Positions 19,002 through 27,154 of a DNA stretch of 38,241 bases are shown one piece after another (positions within the stretch are counted from its first letter, which is position 1; each line of letters opens with the position of its first letter). Under the pieces are notes generated by a model, which had not been told where the DNA came from, searched no databases, and worked only from the letters and a program-made list of their open reading frames with translations. The position numbers and the translations under genes were made by a program. Source of the DNA: an uncultured Psychroserpens sp. (GTDB lineage: Bacteria; Bacteroidota; Bacteroidia; Flavobacteriales; Flavobacteriaceae); the NCBI GenBank assembly GCA_905479815.1, contig CAJQOA010000230.1:1-38241 (forward strand). Direction: 5' to 3'.

Positions 19002-21092
19002 ATGACAATCAAAACCACCAATCACTACGTTTTCGCACTACTTTTTATTTTTAGTTTCAGCTTTAGTTATGCTCAAATTAAAATTATCAATACGCCTCAA
19101 TGGGTCGTCAATCAATCTTATGAAGAAAAACCTGATATAGATTTAGATGAAATCTCATATGGTTTATTGACTTTGCTTAGTGATGAGCAAATTCATATTC
19201 CTAAAAAAGAACGCTATATCCGTTTTGTACGAAAAATAACAGATAATGTAGGTGTGCAAGATGGCTCAACAATATCTATTAATTATGACCCAACATATCA
19301 GCAACTGTTATTGCACAACATAACGGTTATACGACAAGGCAAAACTATTAACAAGCTTAATCTTAACGACTTTCAAACCATACGACAAGAGTCTAATGCA
19401 GAGAGTTATATTTATGATGGAAGTCTTAATGCTGTAGCCAACTTATCCGATATTCGCGATGGTGATATTTTGGATGTTAGCTATACCGTAAAAGGGTTTA
19501 ACCCTATTCATGGTAATAAATTTTCTCATGGTACGACACTTGACGATTATCAGCCTGTAGGTAAAATTAACTTTTATCTTATTTCTAAAAACAAGCTACA
19601 ATACAAAATGCTAAACACGGATTTAGAACCCGAAATAGCTAACACTAATGGTTACACCACTTATAATTGGCAAACAACATTAACTAAAACACCAACGTTT
19701 GAAGACAATATGCCAAATTGGTATTTGCCTTATCAAAACGTATTTGTTACCGATTATGAAAATTGGGATGCTGTTGTAGATTGGGCTTTAAGTATTTATG
19801 AAGACAATGTAGAACCATCAAAAGCGCTTAAAACAAAAATTGAGCAAATAAAAAACAGCTCTGAGTATGAAGGCGAACGCATTACAGCTACTTTAAAATT
19901 TGTGCAAGATGAAATTAGATATCTTGGTTTGGAGTCTGGTATTGGCGCATACCAACCGTTTTCTCCAAACAAAGTACTTAAACAACGCTTTGGTGACTGC
20001 AAAGATAAAAGTTGGTTAATGGTGACAATGCTTCGTAATATGGGCATTAAAGCCTACCCTGTGCTTATTAACTCAAGTTATGGAGAATCGCTTCATCAAT
20101 TTTTGCCATCACCAAAAGTGTTTGATCATGTCGTTGTAAAAGTTGTTGATAGTACAAGTACTGACTTGTTTTATGATCCAACAATTAGCAATCAATTTGG
20201 AAGTTATAAATCGGTTTCATTTCCAAATTACGGTAAAGCTTTAGTCATAAAAGACGGCGTAACTGCTTTAGAAAATATCACATCTAAAAGTAAAAATTTA
20301 GTTGAAGTATATGACACATTTGATTTGGCAACGGTTGGTGGTCCTGGGACATTAAACATTATGACGGTATATCGTGGTGGCGAAGCTGATGCGATGCGAG
20401 CAAGTTATAAATTGAATAGTTTATCCTCAATAAGTAAAGATTTTAAAAACTATTATGAAAGTCTTTACGATGGTGTTGAAGTATTAAAAGACCCCATTTT
20501 TGAAGACGATAGTATCGCTAACAAAATTCTCGTTGAAGAGTCTTACAGAATCAATAACATTTGGCAACCCATGGTTGCAAATGATAAAAATATAGCTGTT
20601 GAGTTTTCACCCTACAGTATTTTTGACATTTTTATTTCGCCTGATGACAAAGAACGAGAAACACCATTTGCGTTGTATTATCCAACACATAAAAAACATA
20701 GTATTACGATTAAACTACCACAACGATGGGGTATTGAGAAGGATAACATCAGCGTAAATTCTAAAAGTTTTGATTTTTCAATGCAAACCAAAATGAATCC
20801 ATCAAAAGACATTCTGTACCTCAATTATGAATACGAGAATAAGAGTGGCTTTGTTACATCTGAAGATTTTAAGGAGTATTACACAAAAATTAAAGAGGTA
20901 GAACAAATCATATCCTACTATATTTATATTCCTAAAAGCGAAGCGAAAAGTCTACGTTTTGACAAACCTATATTCACTGACGGGATGGCTAAAAGTGCCA
21001 CCTCACTATTTTATTGGGTTATAGGTATCATCGCTGTGATAGGAATTGGCTTGATCATTTTTGTTGTTCAAAGCAATAAAAACAGAGATTAA
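19002..21092 (+). CDS. DUF3857 + transglutaminase-like domain protein
   Basis: Signal peptide; DUF3857-type N-terminus; transglutaminase core 'RFGDCKDKSWLMVTMLRNMGIKAYPVLI' and 'FDHVVVKV'; C-terminal TM. Confidence 0.9.
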   Translation: MTIKTTNHYVFALLFIFSFSFSYAQIKIINTPQWVVNQSYEEKPDIDLDEISYGLLTLLSDEQIHIPKKERYIRFVRKITDNVGVQDGSTISINYDPTYQQLLLHNITVIRQGKTINKLNLNDFQTIRQESNAESYIYDGSLNAVANLSDIRDGDILDVSYTVKGFNPIHGNKFSHGTTLDDYQPVGKINFYLISKNKLQYKMLNTDLEPEIANTNGYTTYNWQTTLTKTPTFEDNMPNWYLPYQNVFVTDYENWDAVVDWALSIYEDNVEPSKALKTKIEQIKNSSEYEGERITATLKFVQDEIRYLGLESGIGAYQPFSPNKVLKQRFGDCKDKSWLMVTMLRNMGIKAYPVLINSSYGESLHQFLPSPKVFDHVVVKVVDSTSTDLFYDPTISNQFGSYKSVSFPNYGKALVIKDGVTALENITSKSKNLVEVYDTFDLATVGGPGTLNIMTVYRGGEADAMRASYKLNSLSSISKDFKNYYESLYDGVEVLKDPIFEDDSIANKILVEESYRINNIWQPMVANDKNIAVEFSPYSIFDIFISPDDKERETPFALYYPTHKKHSITIKLPQRWGIEKDNISVNSKSFDFSMQTKMNPSKDILYLNYEYENKSGFVTSEDFKEYYTKIKEVEQIISYYIYIPKSEAKSLRFDKPIFTDGMAKSATSLFYWVIGIIAVIGIGLIIFVVQSNKNRD

Positions 21093-21115
21093 TTATTATG
21101 AAATGTAGTTTGTAA

Positions 21116-22807
21116 CTATGCTTTTAACTCATCAATCAACCATAATGGTTCTTTGTTAAATCGCTTCCAATCTGCCTGTAGCGCAGTGTATAGTTTGTCG
21201 ATTTCAGAAAAATCTAGTGTTGCAAGATTTGGATCTGCTTTTAGTTTTAAGATATAATCCATCAGTTCATAGCACACGGTAAATTGTCCGCAGGCAATTA
21301 GTGTTTCCATTCTGTTTGCAGCAATATCTTTTTTGTCCCACCATAATGTAGTAGGCGTTTCTGAAGCTGTTAAACAAACACTTTGCAAGTTTGTACTTGG
21401 TGCAGGTTTAATCTCTTTGTTAAATGAGCTATTACTATATGGTGATTTTTGACCATTTAATTTGTAGACCGTTGCTGTAACACGTTTGTTATTTAACTCT
21501 TGTTTAGAGTAAAACAAATCATAACTTAATCGTCGCATTTGCTTTAAAAACACATCGTTTATCATAAGCATTGCCGATGTAAATCGCTCAGTAAGCATAC
21601 GCTGTACTAAACTTATTTCTAGCTTCTTAAATGTTAAGATGTCATCTAGTAAAGGTTCAGGGACATTATTTTTAAGCATCGATTTTAATTTAGAGGCTGC
21701 AGCGGCTTTTATAACTGAAGCTACTAACCCAAATACCGTTAATAGTAATCCAATACCCATTATACCACTTCCAACGATATATAAACCTGTAAACGCTGTA
21801 CCGCCAAAGATGAGCATGCTATTTAGTAGTATAATCACTAACCCTAATACAAAGGTAATCCAGTATAAAGGTTTGATGCTAAAGTATTCTAGCAACGTAT
21901 TTACAACACGTTTTACACTAGAACTTTTTTCTATTTTAGTCGTGTCTGGTTCCCAAGGCTTCATTTTGTAACTCCCAACGTCATTAACGATAATTAGGTC
22001 TAAACCACCTTCTATTCTATCGTTAATTAGCATCATACTCCCAATACCTTGATTGTCTGCGATACCACCATCCATAATTCCGATACCGTCATTAAAATGC
22101 TCTAACCCTTTTAAATTTTTGTATTCAGGACTATTGTGATCCTCAAAATAATCATCTGGAAATACTAAAGGTTCAAATCCCACAGGAAAACAAGATGAAG
22201 ACGCAATAACATCACCTAGTTTAACGTCATTGCGTAAGGCATTTACTTCTTTTTGATTGCTTTTGTATAATGGCGTGTTTCCAAAGTATCCTTTATTCTG
22301 AAAGCGATACGTTAAGCCAAAGGTGAAATCTGTAGCATTAAAACATACTTGTTCTAATTGTTTGATCTTATTTTTTTCGAAATGGAGAAACGAACCTTCA
22401 AAGACTGGCATGCCTTGATACGTTAACGCGAACGCATTAATTAACGATCGTTTTTTATAGGGATTTGCTTTCCAAACCTTATCATCTTCTAGCTTAGCAA
22501 TCGCGGTTTCTAAAAGCACGTCATTTTCTGGAGTAAACGTTGTATAAAAACGTTTAAAGAACTCCTTAAAATCATAATTGGGATCTTGGACTGCTTTTGC
22601 ATAAGCAACTCCGGTAAGTGTGCCTCCACTTACAGTACTTAGTGCTTTTACAGATTGTAGTAACGTTTTATCATTATAAGATACTTGCTCTAAATAAGAG
22701 ATCACACCTAATGCAAAAAAAGTGGCACGATACCCTCCTCCACTAAAACATAATCCAATATTTTGAAAAGGTTTAAAATTTGCATGTTTCTCTAATACGT
22801 CTGGCAT
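21116..22807 (-). CDS. patatin-like phospholipase with internal TM hairpin
   Basis: 'GLCFSGGGYRATFFALGVI' oxyanion motif, 'LSTVSGGTLTG' nucleophile, 'IMDGGIADNQG' DG catalytic Asp; TM pair 'PLYWITFVLGLVIILLNSMLIFGG...GIMGIGLLLTVFGLVAS'. Confidence 0.9.
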   Translation of the reverse strand: MPDVLEKHANFKPFQNIGLCFSGGGYRATFFALGVISYLEQVSYNDKTLLQSVKALSTVSGGTLTGVAYAKAVQDPNYDFKEFFKRFYTTFTPENDVLLETAIAKLEDDKVWKANPYKKRSLINAFALTYQGMPVFEGSFLHFEKNKIKQLEQVCFNATDFTFGLTYRFQNKGYFGNTPLYKSNQKEVNALRNDVKLGDVIASSSCFPVGFEPLVFPDDYFEDHNSPEYKNLKGLEHFNDGIGIMDGGIADNQGIGSMMLINDRIEGGLDLIIVNDVGSYKMKPWEPDTTKIEKSSSVKRVVNTLLEYFSIKPLYWITFVLGLVIILLNSMLIFGGTAFTGLYIVGSGIMGIGLLLTVFGLVASVIKAAAASKLKSMLKNNVPEPLLDDILTFKKLEISLVQRMLTERFTSAMLMINDVFLKQMRRLSYDLFYSKQELNNKRVTATVYKLNGQKSPYSNSSFNKEIKPAPSTNLQSVCLTASETPTTLWWDKKDIAANRMETLIACGQFTVCYELMDYILKLKADPNLATLDFSEIDKLYTALQADWKRFNKEPLWLIDELKA

Positions 22808-22916
22808 AATGTTGCTGTTATTGTTTAGTTAGTCTAAAATAGTTATTAATTAGACTAGTGTTATACGTAGAATTACCTGTTTTTATAAAATGGATATTGT
22901 GGCACTAAATTACAAT

Positions 22917-23939
22917 CTATTTTTGGCCTTTATAGTGAATGATAAAAAGCTCTTTTTTCTCTTCTTTACCAACTCCGTAACCTGCACCTAATTTCACATC
23001 ATATATTGGGATTTTAGTTTTGGACATTGAAATTTCTATACGTGTTAATAATTTAGCTATAGCTAGAGCTTGTTCTTTATTAGAACTGTCATAATACAAT
23101 ACGGTAGATGTATTTGAGAAAAACGATTTTTTTTCTTGCCAATCTGGATAAATATCTACGCCATAACCTTTGGCTTCTAATTTATCTTTAAAAGCATATT
23201 TAATTTTCTCATTGGTGTTATAACCATAAATTCTAACATAAAATTCATTATTAGTATCTGCAACAGAAGTAGGCTTTTCATGACCAAGTTCTAAAGCGTC
23301 TTGATTATTTTTAGATCTACTATTTGGAAATATTTTTAAATATTCAATATTTATATTATTATCTTTTAAACGCTTAACAAGTAATTTGACATCATTAATA
23401 TTTACGTTTTTCCCATAATATAAAGCATTCGTTTTTCGTTTGCCATCATCATTTACGACATCATGTAAATCTAAATGGAAATTTGGAGATTCAATACTCT
23501 TAATTGCCTGTTCTACACGATTACCATCTGCCCTACGCTTGTAATAACGTACTATAACTCTATTAGAAATAGATTTTATAGTATTTAATTGCACTTGAAT
23601 TAATTCAATTTTTTCTTTTGTATTTCCATTTAAGTTAGGTGAATTATTTAGCGTATTTACTTTTGCTTGGACTTCTTTAACAATTTGATTTACAGAATCC
23701 TCTATCTTTTTCTTCTCAATATATTCAATAGAATCACGTGCTATTTGGGCTTCCTTTTCTATTATTATATAAGCTGAAGTTTGGTCTACGACTTCTTGTT
23801 TTTCTTTTTTTGTATATATGTTATAAAGAAATAAGCTTGCAAAAACAATTAACCCAATAATTAGAAGCACAGAACCATTGCGACTAGTTTTCTTCTTTTT
23901 TGATTGATATTCTTTTAATTTTTCGTCTAATGTACTCAT
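22917..23939 (-). CDS. single-TM protein with two LytR_C/SPOR-like alpha-beta repeats
   Basis: TM 'NGSVLLIIGLIVFASLFLYNIY', coiled-coil linker, then two related units: 'ALYYGKNVNINDVKLLVKRLKDNNINIEYLKIFPNS' and 'TSTVLYYDSSNKEQALAIAKLLTRIEISM'. Confidence 0.7.
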   Translation of the reverse strand: MSTLDEKLKEYQSKKKKTSRNGSVLLIIGLIVFASLFLYNIYTKKEKQEVVDQTSAYIIIEKEAQIARDSIEYIEKKKIEDSVNQIVKEVQAKVNTLNNSPNLNGNTKEKIELIQVQLNTIKSISNRVIVRYYKRRADGNRVEQAIKSIESPNFHLDLHDVVNDDGKRKTNALYYGKNVNINDVKLLVKRLKDNNINIEYLKIFPNSRSKNNQDALELGHEKPTSVADTNNEFYVRIYGYNTNEKIKYAFKDKLEAKGYGVDIYPDWQEKKSFFSNTSTVLYYDSSNKEQALAIAKLLTRIEISMSKTKIPIYDVKLGAGYGVGKEEKKELFIIHYKGQK

Positions 23940-23954
23940 GTGTTCAAGTATTAT

Positions 23955-24902
23955 TTATTTAACAATGTCCCAAAACTGTTGTTTGATATTAGTAACTGTT
24001 TCATCAGCATTTGGTATTGGTGGAGTCTTAAGTCTTTCTAAAAAAGCAGAGATATCATTTTCTAACATTTCTAATAAACTTAAAGATTTTTCTATGCCGT
24101 CTAATTTGTCTTTAATCCATTTAATTAATCCAAGTGGCATAATACCAACAAGGGTGAATAATGTATCTTGGTCATTCAGTAATGAGGTTACAACAAGCCC
24201 TATAGAAGCTAAAACAGTAACTACAATTAAAATATGAAAATCACGTTTTCGTTTTTTACTTTTTGTTCTTGCTATTGTAAAGTTTTCCTCTGGAATAATA
24301 GTTAAAACAGACGCCTCATCTGTATTTTGACCAAACTGAAGATCTGTATTACCCAATAAAACGGGTATACTCTCTTCTCCAAAGCCTTCGATGCCTACAA
24401 CATCAATCGCTGTTTTAAATGCATCGCTAATAGATTTACCTTCAAAGAAAGAGGTGTAAAATGCTTTTGAAAATGTGGATGCAGTATCATTAGGGACTTC
24501 AGTATTCATCCCAATGATTGCTTGATCTTTGGTAACCCTAAAATCGCTTGTTTTCATCAAGCTAAAACACGCATTCATAAATACACATTTAAGATGTGGT
24601 TTATAATTTTGTATAAATTCACTAAACATCTCTATGGAAACTTCCTTTTTATAATTTTCCTCATCATGAAAGTATAAGACGCCTTCTTCACTTCCATGAC
24701 CAGAAATATGTAAAATATCTGGCTTGTAGCTTTCTAAGTCGCTATGAAGCATATCTTTAGTTACAGCACCTTTAGATTTTATCTCAAAATAGTCACGATT
24801 GGCAGAAGCGACACGTGCACTTTCTATATTGTTTTCTTCTACATCTAGAAATAGATTTGTAGTTCCTTTAGGATTAACTTTTATAAATAATATCTTTATC
24901 AC
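23955..24902 (-). CDS. CHAT domain (caspase-like) protease with C-terminal TM hairpin
   Basis: Catalytic dyad motifs 'ILHISGHGSEEGVLYF' (His) and 'LKCVFMNACFSLMKT' (Cys); 'GFGEESIPVLLGNTDLQFG'; TMs 'FHILIVVTVLASIGLVVTSLL', 'LFTLVGIMPLGLI'. Confidence 0.88.
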   Translation of the reverse strand: MIKILFIKVNPKGTTNLFLDVEENNIESARVASANRDYFEIKSKGAVTKDMLHSDLESYKPDILHISGHGSEEGVLYFHDEENYKKEVSIEMFSEFIQNYKPHLKCVFMNACFSLMKTSDFRVTKDQAIIGMNTEVPNDTASTFSKAFYTSFFEGKSISDAFKTAIDVVGIEGFGEESIPVLLGNTDLQFGQNTDEASVLTIIPEENFTIARTKSKKRKRDFHILIVVTVLASIGLVVTSLLNDQDTLFTLVGIMPLGLIKWIKDKLDGIEKSLSLLEMLENDISAFLERLKTPPIPNADETVTNIKQQFWDIVK

Positions 24903-24911
24903 AACGTCTAA

Positions 24912-25841
24912 TTATAGTGTTACATTTAATCTTACATCTTTGATATCTATGTCCTTATCTGAGCGCACATTAACTCCAGAAAGTATAAGTTCTTCAGGTG
25001 TGTCTTCTACAAATTTTTCGGTAGCTTCATGAAATTTTAAACCTGATAATTTTTCAATAAAATCAACTCTAACCTGATAGGTTTCTGCATCTTTAAAAGT
25101 CATAAACAAATCGGTGTCTTCTACCTCATGTCCGCGAACTGAAGGTTTTACAATGCGACGTTTTTCTAATATATTTTTCTGACTAGTTAAAAATGCTGTT
25201 CTATGTAAGACATTATCATTTTGATAATAAATCACTTTCCAGAAAAGGCAAGGAATTTGTATGATAGTGTCTCTTACTTCTGTCACAAAATTTGGATCAT
25301 TATCTCGAAATACTGGACCTGTAAATAAGTTTATTTTTATGTGTTCGGAAATTGTTTGATGATGTAATATATAATCTTCAATTTTTCGCCAAATGCCTCT
25401 ATTAAGTCGGTCTACTTGTGGCATTGCGTTTGTGTAAAAGAAGGTAGATTCTGCAGCAGCTACAGCTTTATCGCGATCATCTCCCCATTGTACATCCTCT
25501 CGTTTTGTAAGATGACCTTTATCAAAATCACTTTTATCAGCACTATATAATTCGTGACCCAATTGTTCTTCTTTAGGAATACGAGTGTCTTTTTTCCATC
25601 GATCACCTTTACCTGAGAACAGTTCTTTTCTTTTTATTTTCTGAAACTGATTACCATGAATATTACTAGCTGTGAAATAAGGGAATTTTCTGAAAGGATT
25701 GTGAAGTACACTGAAATTTATATAGTCTAATAAATAGGTAGAACGATTCAAACCATTTGTGATGAATTTCTCATCTTCCGTTGACGAAATCTCAGGGATT
25801 TGAACGTGATGTTCTCCCATAAAAGAATGTTTATAACTCAT
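24912..25841 (-). CDS. DNA/RNA non-specific endonuclease (ββα-Me NUC family), no signal peptide
   Basis: 'FDKGHLTKREDVQWG' (DRGH-like), 'ESTFFYTNAMPQVDRLNRGIWRKIEDYI' (N-rich metal-site helix). Confidence 0.9.
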   Translation of the reverse strand: MSYKHSFMGEHHVQIPEISSTEDEKFITNGLNRSTYLLDYINFSVLHNPFRKFPYFTASNIHGNQFQKIKRKELFSGKGDRWKKDTRIPKEEQLGHELYSADKSDFDKGHLTKREDVQWGDDRDKAVAAAESTFFYTNAMPQVDRLNRGIWRKIEDYILHHQTISEHIKINLFTGPVFRDNDPNFVTEVRDTIIQIPCLFWKVIYYQNDNVLHRTAFLTSQKNILEKRRIVKPSVRGHEVEDTDLFMTFKDAETYQVRVDFIEKLSGLKFHEATEKFVEDTPEELILSGVNVRSDKDIDIKDVRLNVTL

Positions 25842-25850
25842 TATTAAAAA

Positions 25851-25912
25851 TTATAAGTGTTTTATCTATAGGGAGATAACTCAAATATAGTGATTTTTTT
25901 TAACACTTATAA
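25851..25912 (-). promoter_or_regulatory. promoter/leader of the nuclease-CHAT operon flanked by an 11-bp inverted repeat
   Basis: TTATAAGTGTT (25851..25861) and AACACTTATAA (25902..25912); minus-strand TATATTTG (25889..25882) matches the Bacteroidetes TAnnTTTG -7 box; inner TTATCT-N6-AGATAA hairpin. Confidence 0.5.
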
Positions 25913-26039
25913 ATTCTATGATGTTCCTATCATCATTTAGTCATTGTTGCACATAACAACTTATAACTCTTACAAATGTGATGGTATTAAAATTTCCGAA
26001 GATTGTTTTGAAATGTTATAGAAACCCTTTTAAAATAAT

Positions 26040-26068
26040 AAAACTGCGATTGAAGACATCGCAGTTTT
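26040..26068 (+). terminator. perfect 11-bp stem-loop, intrinsic-terminator-like
   Basis: AAAACTGCGAT-TGAAGAC-ATCGCAGTTTT. Confidence 0.5.
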
Positions 26069-26251
26069 AACAAACTAACCAACTAAAAACCAACTTAATT
26101 TGGATTTATATTATTTATCAAGTGCCTTTTATAGTATAAGGCGCTTTATTATAAAACAACTTACTTTTAATTACTCCTGAAAAAAATGATATAATTTTTA
26201 ATTAAAAACTCATAAGAAGCTAATAATCAGCATTGAAAAGGTATAATCATT

Positions 26252-26407
26252 TTGAGATTTCTTAACCTTGATTGTATTAAAACTTTAGAAGATATAAAAC
26301 CTAAAGGCTTTGTATATGATGAATCTAAAGTATATTTGCAGACAGATTTGAAGCTAACAGATTTGAAGAAAACGATAGTAAAAGAACTAAAATATGGTGA
26401 TACCTAA
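26252..26407 (+). pseudogene. possible gene remnant or small ORF upstream of and overlapping thiE
   Basis: In-frame, coding-looking ...LNLDCIKTLEDIKPKGFVYDESKVYLQTDLKLTDLKKTIVKELKYGDT*, no ATG; stop overlaps the thiE start by 14 nt (ATGGTGATACCTAA). Confidence 0.35.
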
Positions 26408-27038
26408 ACTACATTATATATCGCAAGGGAATTCTCCAAAAGAACATTTAGACAACATACAAAAAGCATGTTCATCTGGTGTTGAATTGGTGCAATTACG
26501 TTTGAAAGATGTTTCAGAAAAGAAAACATTAAAAATTGCGACACAAGCTCGTGAGATTACGTCTCATTTTCAAACACGTTTAATCATTAACGATTATTAT
26601 AAAATAGCAAAAACGGTTAAAGCTGATGGTGTACATCTTGGAAAAACCGATGTATGCCCTACTCTAGCTCGTAAACATTTGTACACGTGGCAAATGATTG
26701 GTGGTACTGCAAATACACTGCAAGATTGTGAGGCTTTACTAGATAAACAGATTGATTATATTAGTTTAGGTCCTTTAAGAGCGACGACAACTAAAGCAAA
26801 TATAAGCCCTATTTTAGGTTTAAAAGGCTATTATGCTATTACAGATGTTTTAAAAACACCTATTCCAATTATTGCTGTTGGTGGCATTACAACAGATGAT
26901 GTTGCAGACTTGTTAGAAGCAGGAATTTCTGGTCTTGCAGTTTCTGAAGTGATTACTCATAATTTTGATTCTATAAAAACCTTTAATCAGTTGCTTAAAG
27001 CCTCTGTAACTGCTGAGCAACGTTATACGTTTGAATAA
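26394..27038 (+). CDS. thiE: thiamine phosphate synthase
   Basis: 'VQLRLKDVSEKK', 'LIINDYYKIAKTVKADGVHLGKTD', 'MIGGTANT', 'YISLGPLRATTTK', 'PIIAVGGITTDDV'. Confidence 0.9.
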   Translation: MVIPKLHYISQGNSPKEHLDNIQKACSSGVELVQLRLKDVSEKKTLKIATQAREITSHFQTRLIINDYYKIAKTVKADGVHLGKTDVCPTLARKHLYTWQMIGGTANTLQDCEALLDKQIDYISLGPLRATTTKANISPILGLKGYYAITDVLKTPIPIIAVGGITTDDVADLLEAGISGLAVSEVITHNFDSIKTFNQLLKASVTAEQRYTFE

Positions 27039-27154
27039 TTGTGTTGATATACTACATGTTTTTTTAAAAGAGTGTAACAATTTTGGTATAATGTATCTCC
27101 TTGTATAGACACCTATACTATCTTGTTCTAACAACTATAATAAATCTTAACACA

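Noticed and set aside
21639-21971. Plus-strand 110-aa ORF inside the patatin gene (possible antisense antitoxin)
   Set aside because: Considered as a hidden immunity gene, but it is the complement of the TM hairpin codons and shows no protein-like features.
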